NCBI GenBank assembly: GCA_936943315.1
Contig: CAKZJM010000390.1
Location: 1-5,443, forward strand
Reading direction: 5' to 3'
DNA: 5,443 nucleotides
Source: an uncultured Methylophilus sp.
Lineage (GTDB): Bacteria; Pseudomonadota; Gammaproteobacteria; Burkholderiales; Methylophilaceae
In this document: piece after piece, positions 1 to 5,341 of the stretch
Layout: the number at the start of each line of letters is the position of its first letter
Numbering within the stretch: the first letter of the stretch is position 1
Translations under genes and position numbers: made by a program
Notes under the pieces: generated by a model
Seen by the model: only the letters and a program-made list of their open reading frames with translations
Databases searched by the model: none
Told to the model about the DNA's origin: nothing

Positions 1-1729
1 GTTCTACGATCATATCCAGTGTGCTGTTCACCCCTTCAATGATCTTGCGGAAGTCGCCATTGTGTTTGTTGACATCAGCACGGACCGTGATGCGGCCATC
101 TTTGGCAGACTCAGCCAACAGGTCAGTATCTGCCACCAACGCATTCACTGCTTCAATGCTGGTGTTCAGGTTGTTGATGATTTGGTTGTAGTCGCCTGGG
201 TAGTGTTCTGAAATCTTAGCCGGGATATTGCCTTTAGCAATATTATCCAGATACTCAGAAGTCACAGTCAGTGGTTTAACTACCGCATCCAGCGTGCCAT
301 TCAGGCCTTCAATCACTTTACGGAAATCACCGTTGTGTTGCTCAATATCGGCACGGGTAGACAGTTGACCATCTTGTGCAGCTTGCGCAAGTTTATTGGC
401 ATCTGCCACCAAGGCATTGACCGCCGCAATACACGTATTGAGGTTATTGATGATCAGGCTGTAATCGCCTTGATACTGTTCAGTGATGCTGCTTGGAATA
501 ATGCCTTTGGCAATATTATCCAGATAGCTGGAGGTCACGTTCAATGGTTTCACCACGGCATCCAGCGTATTGTTCAGGCCCTCTACAATCGCGCGGAAAT
601 CGCCTTGATGCTGGCTTGCATCCGCACGGGTAGACAAACGGCCTTCAACCGCAGCATGTGCCAGCTCGTCGGCATCATTGACTAGGCGTTTGATATTGCT
701 GCGCACCTGCTCAATGGCTTCGTTCACAAAGGCTTTTTTGCCTGGGAACTGCTCCAGAGGCATGTCGAGATTACCTTCACCAAAGGCTTTTACCACCTCA
801 ATCGCGCTGCGGTTCATGGCGATGTGACCCGCCACCATTTTATTAATGCCAGCGGCCATTTCAGAGTAACCACCTTTAAAGCGATTTTGGTCAACGGTGC
901 AATCAATATCACCTTCGTCGTGTTGCTGGCTGACATAGTTCAGGGATTGAACCAAACCATCTAATGTACGTTGCAACACACGGATAGAGTAAGCCACACT
1001 GGATTTGTCATCTGCGGGCAACTCAATTTTCTGGTTCAGGTTACCCTCAACAAAGTTATGGGCAATCACGGTCAACTCAGCAGGTTCCATACCCAGCTGT
1101 TTGAACAGGTTACGTTTGATATAAAAGCCTAGCGACACAACGCCTGCCAATACCGCAAGTGCAATGCCCATCAACATCAGCACCGCATTCTTCTTCACGG
1201 CCGCTGCTTGATCAGCACTTTCTTTTGCCAGCTGATTATTAAATTGTCTGTGTGCGCGAATGGCGCTTTGTACGCCTTCAATAGCAGCCTGATTGGCCAG
1301 CAACACATCACGGGCTTCTGTTTTCTTGTTTGACAAGGAAAGTGTTAATGCGCTGCCGCCCAACTCGTCATAGATTTTGATTGCAGCATAATCCTGAGCG
1401 AGTAATTTTTTGTCTTGCTCGTCACTGATGAAGTTGTCATAGCGTTTTAGTGCAGCCATCAATCGGCCGTGCGTTTCTGCCACTTGTTTTTCAATGACCT
1501 GCATTTTGTCATTGTCTGTGTTCAGCATATGCTGCCAGATCAGGCTATTCAGTTTTTCAAATTCACTTAGCGTGTCATCTAATATTTCAACGCTAGGCGC
1601 CGCCATTTCATTCGCGAAATTGGTGTATTTAAACACCCGTTCTGTTTGAAAAAAGCTAATTCCGGCCAACAGGAACAATCCCAATGCTGTCACGGCAATC
1701 AGAATGTACATTCTTTTAGCAACACTCAT
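1..1729 (-). CDS. Methyl-accepting chemotaxis protein with poly-HAMP array (receptor 1), C-terminus cut off by window edge
   Basis: Transmembrane chemoreceptor; 576 codons are visible and the frame is still open at the left edge. The start ATG at 1729 has GGAG 8 nt upstream (1738-1741), and the first residues MSVAKRMYILIA align with MTIAKRMYLLIA of receptor 2. TM1 is about residues 9-27, a periplasmic helical domain of about 150 residues follows (size of a four-helix-bundle sensor, no ligand motif recognised), and TM2 is about 182-204. A canonical HAMP begins at QLGMEPAEL (211) with VEGNL. Then come HAMP-like units including EGDID, GEGNLDMPLEQFPGK and alternating LSTRAD...GDFRxxxEGxNxTLD and GxIPxxI...GDYxxIINNLN units, with a 91-residue double period. 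The visible part ends inside the last unit (TLDMIVE), just before the expected methylation helix and signalling hairpin, so those are inferred from receptor 2. It is separated from the upstream small gene by a terminator, so its promoter should lie in 1730-1891. Ligand unknown. Confidence 0.96.
   Translation of the reverse strand, partial: MSVAKRMYILIAVTALGLFLLAGISFFQTERVFKYTNFANEMAAPSVEILDDTLSEFEKLNSLIWQHMLNTDNDKMQVIEKQVAETHGRLMAALKRYDNFISDEQDKKLLAQDYAAIKIYDELGGSALTLSLSNKKTEARDVLLANQAAIEGVQSAIRAHRQFNNQLAKESADQAAAVKKNAVLMLMGIALAVLAGVVSLGFYIKRNLFKQLGMEPAELTVIAHNFVEGNLNQKIELPADDKSSVAYSIRVLQRTLDGLVQSLNYVSQQHDEGDIDCTVDQNRFKGGYSEMAAGINKMVAGHIAMNRSAIEVVKAFGEGNLDMPLEQFPGKKAFVNEAIEQVRSNIKRLVNDADELAHAAVEGRLSTRADASQHQGDFRAIVEGLNNTLDAVVKPLNVTSSYLDNIAKGIIPSSITEQYQGDYSLIINNLNTCIAAVNALVADANKLAQAAQDGQLSTRADIEQHNGDFRKVIEGLNGTLDAVVKPLTVTSEYLDNIAKGNIPAKISEHYPGDYNQIINNLNTSIEAVNALVADTDLLAESAKDGRITVRADVNKHNGDFRKIIEGVNSTLDMIVE
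758..961. repeat. 204-bp block identical to 4046-4249 (receptor 1 copy)
   Basis: By eye every base of 758-961 matches 4046-4249; the flanking differences are at 757/4045 and 962/4250. It encodes the segment from QSLNYVSQQHDEGDIDC through GEGNLDMPL, i.e. the second and third HAMP-like units. Third codon positions are identical too, so this is recent copying, not only protein-level constraint. Confidence 0.88.
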
Positions 1730-1844
1730 AATTTAGACTCCACAATCCATAATGTTTTTAGCCCTTTATTGGCTTTCTTCTATTTTCTACTAATGCTTCT
1801 ACCCAGTATTGGCTGATAAAGAGGCTTTTTGCGGCTCTTTTTCG

Positions 1845-1861
1845 ACTCAAGTTTTTTGAGT
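1845..1861. repeat. Short inverted repeat in the leader region of receptor 1
   Basis: ACTCAA (1845-1850) and TTGAGT (1856-1861) form a 6-bp stem with a GTTTT loop. A second, weaker arm pair AAAGAG (1818-1823) / CTCTTT (1835-1840) lies next to it. Neither is followed by a T tract on the minus strand, so they are not obvious terminators. They lie about 90-130 nt before the receptor 1 start and could be leader structure or an operator; no function is shown. Confidence 0.4.
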
Positions 1862-1891
1862 GGCCAATCGGGTTTTAATGGCTGACTTTAT

Positions 1892-1914
1892 AAAAAATCC
1901 CCCAAAAAGGGGGA
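1892..1914 (-). terminator. Rho-independent terminator of the 74-aa exported protein gene
   Basis: On the minus strand the stem TCCCCC / GGGGGA (1914-1909 with 1903-1898) encloses a TTTTT loop and is followed by six T (1897-1892). It begins 22 nt after the stop of the 74-aa gene. It isolates that gene from receptor 1 downstream. Confidence 0.85.
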
Positions 1915-1936
1915 CTCGCTGTCAAAATTCAGGTAA

Positions 1937-2161
1937 TTACTTTTTCGCTTTGGAAGCGTCAGCAACTTCTACCTTTTTCTTAGCAGCACTGGCCTCTGCA
2001 ACTGCATCGCCTTTCATATGTGAAGAAGTCAGCTCAGCACTACCCTCTTCATAACAAACGCGACCCATCATTGACACTGTGCATACTTCTGCGGCAAACG
2101 TAGGTGCAGAAAGCGTGGACAATGCAACGATAGACAGGGCTGTTTTCAAAGTTTTTTTCAT
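1937..2161 (-). CDS. Small exported protein of unknown function, 74 aa, sigma-28-type promoter
   Basis: I do not recognise a family. The ATG at 2161 is chosen because GGAG (2167-2170) lies 5 nt upstream; an in-frame ATG at 2182 adds only MKLYGDF and has no comparable site. Residues 1-23 form a Sec signal peptide: basic MKKTLK, hydrophobic core TALSIVALSTLSA, then PTFA before AEV, with cleavage near residue 23/24. The mature part is only about 50 residues, with two cysteines (27 and 36) around a Met-Met-Gly-Arg core that could form a disulfide in the periplasm. The tail is alanine- and lysine-rich (AKKKVEVADASKAKK) and probably unstructured. It is a single-gene transcription unit with its own promoter (2215-2241) and terminators on both sides. 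The flagellar-class promoter and receptor neighbours suggest a motility or chemotaxis role in the envelope; that is inference. Confidence 0.82.
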   Translation of the reverse strand: MKKTLKTALSIVALSTLSAPTFAAEVCTVSMMGRVCYEEGSAELTSSHMKGDAVAEASAAKKKVEVADASKAKK

Positions 2162-2187
2162 AAAGTCTCCATACAATTTCAAAGAAT

Positions 2188-2206
2188 GGTGGTTATTGTT
2201 ACCACC
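2188..2206 (-). promoter_or_regulatory. Stem-loop at the predicted 5' end of the 74-aa gene mRNA
   Basis: GGTGGT (2188-2193) and ACCACC (2201-2206) form a perfect 6-bp stem with a 7-nt loop. From the sigma-28 -10 element the transcript should start near 2207-2209, so the stem would lie at the extreme 5' end of the RNA, about 17 nt before the Shine-Dalgarno. Such 5' stems are known to protect some mRNAs from decay (ompA is the classic case). An operator role is the alternative. Confidence 0.5.
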
Positions 2207-2214
2207 TAATCACT

Positions 2215-2241
2215 TTTACGGCGATTTCGGCCCAATCTTTA
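2215..2241 (-). promoter_or_regulatory. Sigma-28 (FliA-type) promoter of the 74-aa exported protein
   Basis: On the minus strand TAAAGATT (2241-2234), an 11-nt spacer, and GCCGTAAA (2222-2215) match the FliA consensus TAAAGTTT-N11-GCCGATAA closely, with exact spacing. The start site should be near 2208, giving a 5' leader of about 47 nt and a transcript of roughly 315 nt to the terminator. This places the gene in the late flagellar/chemotaxis regulon. Confidence 0.75.
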
Positions 2242-2275
2242 GCTTAAATAACCGTTTTAATGACTTAAATACAAT

Positions 2276-2306
2276 AAAAAACCGACTGTGAAATCAGTCG
2301 GTTTTT
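2276..2306 (-). terminator. Rho-independent terminator of receptor 2 (symmetrical, could act both ways)
   Basis: ACCGACTG (2281-2288) and CAGTCGGT (2295-2302) form a perfect 8-bp stem with a 6-nt loop. On the minus strand it is followed by a run of T (complement of 2280-2276). On the plus strand it also has a T run (2302-2306). It begins about 20 nt after the receptor 2 stop. Confidence 0.9.
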
Positions 2307-2323
2307 CTATTTATATCAATGAT

Positions 2324-5014
2324 TTAGAACTCTTCCCAGTCGTTATCATCGGTGCCGCTTTTGGCTCTGGCCGGTGGGGCAGAATAAGCGGGTCGCGATT
2401 TCTCTATGGGCGCCGAGGATGGCCCGGTTCGCGATGAGCTATGCCCTCCGCCTGGCCGTGAGGCAGGCGCACTCACCGAATGCGGTTTAAAGCTGGCGAC
2501 CTTATGGCTGACGCCGCTACTAATCTTCCCTTCCAGCTTGAACTGGCTGATGGCATCTGCCAGCTGATTCGCCTGATCAACCAGCGACTCAGCTGCTGCG
2601 GCTGCCTCTTCTACCAAGGCCGCATTCTGCTGGGTAGTTTCATCCATGCTGGTCACAGCCTGGTTCACCTGATCAATGCCGGTCGTCTGCTCAGTAGACG
2701 CCGCTGAAATCTCGCTAATAATGTCTGCCACACGCTGCACGGAAGAAACAACCTCTTCCATGGTGTTACCGGCATTCTCAACCAGTTTGGTGCCTTCTGT
2801 GGTTTTATTCACAGAGTCGGTAATCAGCTCTTTAATCTCTTTTGCAGCACTGGCTGAACGTTGTGCCAGGTTACGTACTTCCCCTGCCACCACCGCAAAG
2901 CCACGGCCCTGCTCGCCTGCACGTGCAGCTTCCACCGCAGCGTTCAAGGCCAGGATATTGGTCTGGAAGGCAATCCCGTCAATGACCGAGATGATGTCCT
3001 CGATCTTCTTGGCACTTTCGTTAATCGCACTCATGGTCGCGACCACTTCGTTCACCACTTCACCGCCTTTAACAGCGACGCCTGAAGCAGTCAGTGCCAG
3101 CTGGTTCGCCTGTTTAGCGTTCTCAGCGTTTTGTTTCACGGTAGAGGCCAATTCTTCCATGCTGGCCGCAGTTTGTTCCAGGCTGGACGCCTGTTGCTCT
3201 GTACGGGCAGACAAGTCTGAGTTCCCGCTGGAGATTTCGTTAGCCGCTGTGGTAATGGTTTCCACGGCTTCTGTGACGGCAATAATCGGTTCTACGATCA
3301 TATCCAGTGTGCTGTTCACCCCTTCAATGATCTTGCGGAAGTCACCATTGTGTTTGTTGACATCAGCACGGACCGTGATGCGGCCATCTTTGGCTGATTC
3401 GGCCAACAGGTCAGCATCAGAAACCAGTGCATTCACCGCAGCGATACACGTATTCAGGTTATTCTTAAGCGCATTAAAGTCACCGTTGTAATGATCGGTG
3501 ATTGTGTCTGGAATATCGCCTTTGGAGATACGGTCTACGTAGTTTGCAGCGACATTCAATGGGCCAATAACAGAATCGAGCGTGTTGTTCACGCCTTCTA
3601 CGATCTTGCGGAAGTCGCCATTGTGTTTGGCGGCGTCTGCACGGGTAGACAACTGGCCATCCACCGCTGCTTGTGACAGCATGTTGGCATCTGCAATCAG
3701 GGCGTTGACAGCATCAATACACTGGTTGAGGTTGTCTTTAATCGCATTAAAGTCACCGTTGTAATGATCGGTAATCTTGGCCGGGATATGGCCTTGTGAA
3801 ATGTCAGCCACATATTTCGCAGCCACATTCAATGGGTTGATCACGGCATCCAGTGTGTCATTGACACCCTGGACAATCTTGCGGAACTCACCTTGGTGAT
3901 GGCTGGCATCTGCACGGGTAGACAAGCGGCCTTCAACGGCGGCCTGCACTAATTGATCAGTATCGCCCACCAGGCGTTTGATATTGCTACGCACCTGCTC
4001 AATCGCTTCGTTCACAAAGGCTTTTTTGCCTGGGAACTGCTCCAAAGGCATGTCGAGATTACCTTCACCAAAGGCTTTTACCACCTCAATCGCGCTGCGG
4101 TTCATGGCGATGTGACCCGCCACCATTTTATTAATGCCAGCGGCCATTTCAGAGTAACCACCTTTAAAGCGATTTTGGTCAACGGTGCAATCAATATCAC
4201 CTTCGTCGTGTTGCTGGCTGACATAGTTCAGGGATTGAACCAAACCATCCAATGTACGTTGCAAACCCACAATAGAATAAGCCACGCTGGATTTATCACC
4301 CTCGCTGAGCTTGATCTTCTGGTTCAGGTTGCCTTCTACCAGATTGCGTGCAACCTGGTTTAATTCGTCGGGCTCAATGCCGAGTTGTGCGCGCAAGCGT
4401 TTGGAAATCAATACGCCAAATGCCACAATCGCAGACAAACAGATCAATGCAATAATCACGGACTGCCACACTGCATGTGTTTTGATCTCGGCGGCATGTG
4501 CAGCCATGGTCAGACTGGATTGCTGGTTATACACCATGTGCTCGTCCAGTTTGTCGGCAATTTCAATGGCCAGTTTATCTGCATCTTTCAACGCCGCTGG
4601 TGCTTCAGGTGCGCTCACATCAGACAAACGCAATACCGCAGCCATTTGTTCAAAGTAGCGGTTAAGCATGGTTTGTTCAGCCGTCAACAATGCCTGGTCT
4701 TTGCTATCAGAAATCAGCTTTTCGTAGCTCGACATCGCCTCTACCACGACTTTTTTGCGTTCCTCGATTTGCGAGGCCAGCTTTGCTTTATCCGCAGGGG
4801 TGGTTGCACTGACATGACGTAGCACATTCAGGCGTAATTTCTGATAATAGTTTTCAGCTTTGGCAAGCTCTAAAATACTAGGAATAATGTTGACATTGGC
4901 CTGGTTGGTCGTGTCATACACTTTAACGATCTCGTTAATAGTGACTCCGATAAGAATCACCATTGCTAGTGCGCAAGTGGCGATCAGTAGATACATCCGT
5001 TTTGCAATTGTCAT
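2324..5014 (-). CDS. Methyl-accepting chemotaxis protein with poly-HAMP array and C-terminal DWEEF pentapeptide (receptor 2), complete
   Basis: Inner-membrane chemoreceptor, 896 aa, well above the roughly 550 aa of Tar/Tsr because of extra HAMP-like units. I start at the third in-frame candidate: TTG 5020 and ATG 5017 also exist, but ATG 5014 has AGGA 7 nt upstream and aligns with the start of receptor 1. TM1 is about 8-28, the periplasmic helical sensor about 29-181, TM2 about 182-203. A canonical HAMP starts at QLGIEPDEL (210), followed by about seven HAMP-like units to residue about 578. The signalling domain (about 583-830) has a methylation-helix segment TEQQASSLEQTAASMEELA and the hairpin tip IAFQTNILALNAAVEAARAG then EQGRGFAVVAGEVRNLAQRS that binds CheA/CheW; the return helix carries NAALVEEAAAAAESL. 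A flexible Pro/Ser/Arg/Gly-rich linker of about 55 residues leads to DWEEF, fitting the xWxxF CheR/CheB docking peptide (NWETF in E. coli). Ligand unknown. Terminators on both sides make it monocistronic. Confidence 0.98.
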   Translation of the reverse strand: MTIAKRMYLLIATCALAMVILIGVTINEIVKVYDTTNQANVNIIPSILELAKAENYYQKLRLNVLRHVSATTPADKAKLASQIEERKKVVVEAMSSYEKLISDSKDQALLTAEQTMLNRYFEQMAAVLRLSDVSAPEAPAALKDADKLAIEIADKLDEHMVYNQQSSLTMAAHAAEIKTHAVWQSVIIALICLSAIVAFGVLISKRLRAQLGIEPDELNQVARNLVEGNLNQKIKLSEGDKSSVAYSIVGLQRTLDGLVQSLNYVSQQHDEGDIDCTVDQNRFKGGYSEMAAGINKMVAGHIAMNRSAIEVVKAFGEGNLDMPLEQFPGKKAFVNEAIEQVRSNIKRLVGDTDQLVQAAVEGRLSTRADASHHQGEFRKIVQGVNDTLDAVINPLNVAAKYVADISQGHIPAKITDHYNGDFNAIKDNLNQCIDAVNALIADANMLSQAAVDGQLSTRADAAKHNGDFRKIVEGVNNTLDSVIGPLNVAANYVDRISKGDIPDTITDHYNGDFNALKNNLNTCIAAVNALVSDADLLAESAKDGRITVRADVNKHNGDFRKIIEGVNSTLDMIVEPIIAVTEAVETITTAANEISSGNSDLSARTEQQASSLEQTAASMEELASTVKQNAENAKQANQLALTASGVAVKGGEVVNEVVATMSAINESAKKIEDIISVIDGIAFQTNILALNAAVEAARAGEQGRGFAVVAGEVRNLAQRSASAAKEIKELITDSVNKTTEGTKLVENAGNTMEEVVSSVQRVADIISEISAASTEQTTGIDQVNQAVTSMDETTQQNAALVEEAAAAAESLVDQANQLADAISQFKLEGKISSGVSHKVASFKPHSVSAPASRPGGGHSSSRTGPSSAPIEKSRPAYSAPPARAKSGTDDNDWEEF
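3281..3967 (-). repeat. Intragenic 273-bp (91-aa) tandem repeat of paired HAMP-like units, about 2.5 copies
   Basis: Aligned positions recur exactly 91 residues apart: LVQAAVEGRLSTRAD, LSQAAVDGQLSTRAD and LAESAKDGRITVRAD begin at codons 355, 446 and 537 of receptor 2. Between them lie units of the form GxIPxxITDHYNGDFNAxKxNLNxC. At DNA level a 30-bp block is identical at 3470-3499 and 3743-3772, offset 273. The equivalent array of receptor 1 lies at about 1-679. HAMP units convert and pass on signals through two-helix coiled-coil packing. Confidence 0.85.
3289..3404. repeat. Near-identical copy of 1-116
   Basis: Bases 1-116 match 3289-3404 with a single difference (g56 versus a3344), offset 3288; identity drops directly after. 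It encodes the last HAMP-like unit (ESAKDGRITVRADVNKHNGD region) up to the start of the signalling domain. The match probably continues past the left edge into the signalling domain. Confidence 0.85.
4046..4249. repeat. 204-bp block identical to 758-961 (receptor 2 copy)
   Basis: Partner of the block in receptor 1, same orientation, offset 3288. Homologous direct repeats this long could support recombination that deletes or duplicates the intervening 3.3 kb. Confidence 0.88.
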
Positions 5015-5046
5015 CATCAATTCCTAAATTTAAAGATGGATTAAGC

Positions 5047-5075
5047 ATTAGATTTTCACGCGTAAATTATGGCAA
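5047..5075 (-). promoter_or_regulatory. Sigma-70-like promoter of receptor 2
   Basis: On the minus strand TTGCCA (5075-5070), a 17-nt spacer and TCTAAT (5052-5047) each match the -35 and -10 consensus at five of six bases. The start would fall near 5040, giving a leader of about 26 nt with AGGAA just before the start codon. No sigma-28 match is seen here. A 7-bp inverted repeat, TTCACGC (5055-5061) and GCGTGAA (5094-5100), brackets the -35 and could be an operator. Confidence 0.55.
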
Positions 5076-5154
5076 AAATGCGCCTCATAGCATGCGTGAA
5101 TAAAACACGGAATCACAGGCTAATTCTTGTGACTCATTTGCATGTTTTAACAAG

Positions 5155-5182
5155 AAAAAAGCTGGCAAAAAAGCCAGCTTTT
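5155..5182 (-). terminator. Rho-independent terminator behind the 28-aa ORF / receptor 3 unit
   Basis: AAGCTGGC (5159-5166) and GCCAGCTT (5173-5180) form a perfect 8-bp stem with a 6-nt loop; on the minus strand six T follow (5160-5155). It lies 42 nt past the stop of the small ORF and about 160 nt past receptor 3, and it separates that unit from receptor 2. Confidence 0.9.
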
Positions 5183-5190
5183 GCGAGGGG

Positions 5191-5205
5191 TGCACAGTGT
5201 GTGCA
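5191..5205. repeat. Short perfect inverted repeat just before the terminator
   Basis: TGCACA (5191-5196) and TGTGCA (5200-5205) are separated by 3 bases. It lies in the 3' untranslated part of the receptor 3 / small ORF transcript, next to the terminator hairpin. No function is evident. Confidence 0.35.
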
Positions 5206-5223
5206 TTCAGTATTTTTATGGGT

Positions 5224-5310
5224 TTATTGCGGATAACCGATGATGGCAGATGCCCACAACAAGAAACCTTCAATCAGCGTGTCGACCACTTTGATAAGAA
5301 ATGTTGTCAT
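5224..5310 (-). CDS. Candidate 28-aa hydrophobic/amphipathic small protein downstream of receptor 3
   Basis: I do not recognise it. On the minus strand AAAGGAAC precedes two in-frame ATGs; AGGA (5322-5319) is only 2 nt from the ATG at 5316 but 8 nt from the one at 5310, so 5310 is preferred (the longer form adds MP, 30 aa). The peptide starts MTTFLIKVVDTLIEG, continues FLLWASAIIGYPQ and stops at TAA 5226-5224. Residues 3-25 are almost all hydrophobic; the only charges K7, D10 and E14 are spaced i, i+3, i+7 and fall on one helical face. That predicts a membrane-associated amphipathic or single-pass helix. It starts 31 nt after the receptor 3 stop with no terminator between, and a strong terminator follows, so co-transcription with receptor 3 is likely. 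A role with that receptor is inference; a chance ORF is possible. Confidence 0.55.
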   Translation of the reverse strand: MTTFLIKVVDTLIEGFLLWASAIIGYPQ

Positions 5311-5341
5311 GGGCATGTTCCTTTACATGAAAACCACCTGG

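Noticed and set aside
335..685. 116-codon plus-strand ORF
   Set aside because: Antisense to receptor 1; its counterpart at about 3491-3676 in receptor 2 is not kept as an equal-length frame, as expected for a shadow.
1733..1750. Five-codon ORF (ATG 1750 to TAA 1733) just before receptor 1
   Set aside because: Could look like a leader peptide, but it has no Shine-Dalgarno and contains that of receptor 1; most likely chance.
1860..2291. Two plus-strand ORFs (64 and 70 codons) opposite the small exported gene
   Set aside because: They cross terminators and the sigma-28 promoter and have no ribosome binding site; the minus-strand gene has signal peptide, Shine-Dalgarno, promoter and terminator.
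2676..3491. 271-codon plus-strand ORF inside receptor 2
   Set aside because: Antisense shadow of the signalling domain and last HAMP units, favoured by codon bias; composition is Ser/Ala-rich with no domain, and the minus-strand product is unambiguous.
3953..4822. Three plus-strand ORFs of 115-145 codons opposite receptor 2
   Set aside because: Antisense to the HAMP and sensor region; overlapping one another and without recognisable product.
5085..5273. 62-codon minus-strand ORF
   Set aside because: It runs straight through the strong terminator at 5155-5182 and overlaps the better supported 28-aa ORF in another frame; no Shine-Dalgarno seen at its start.
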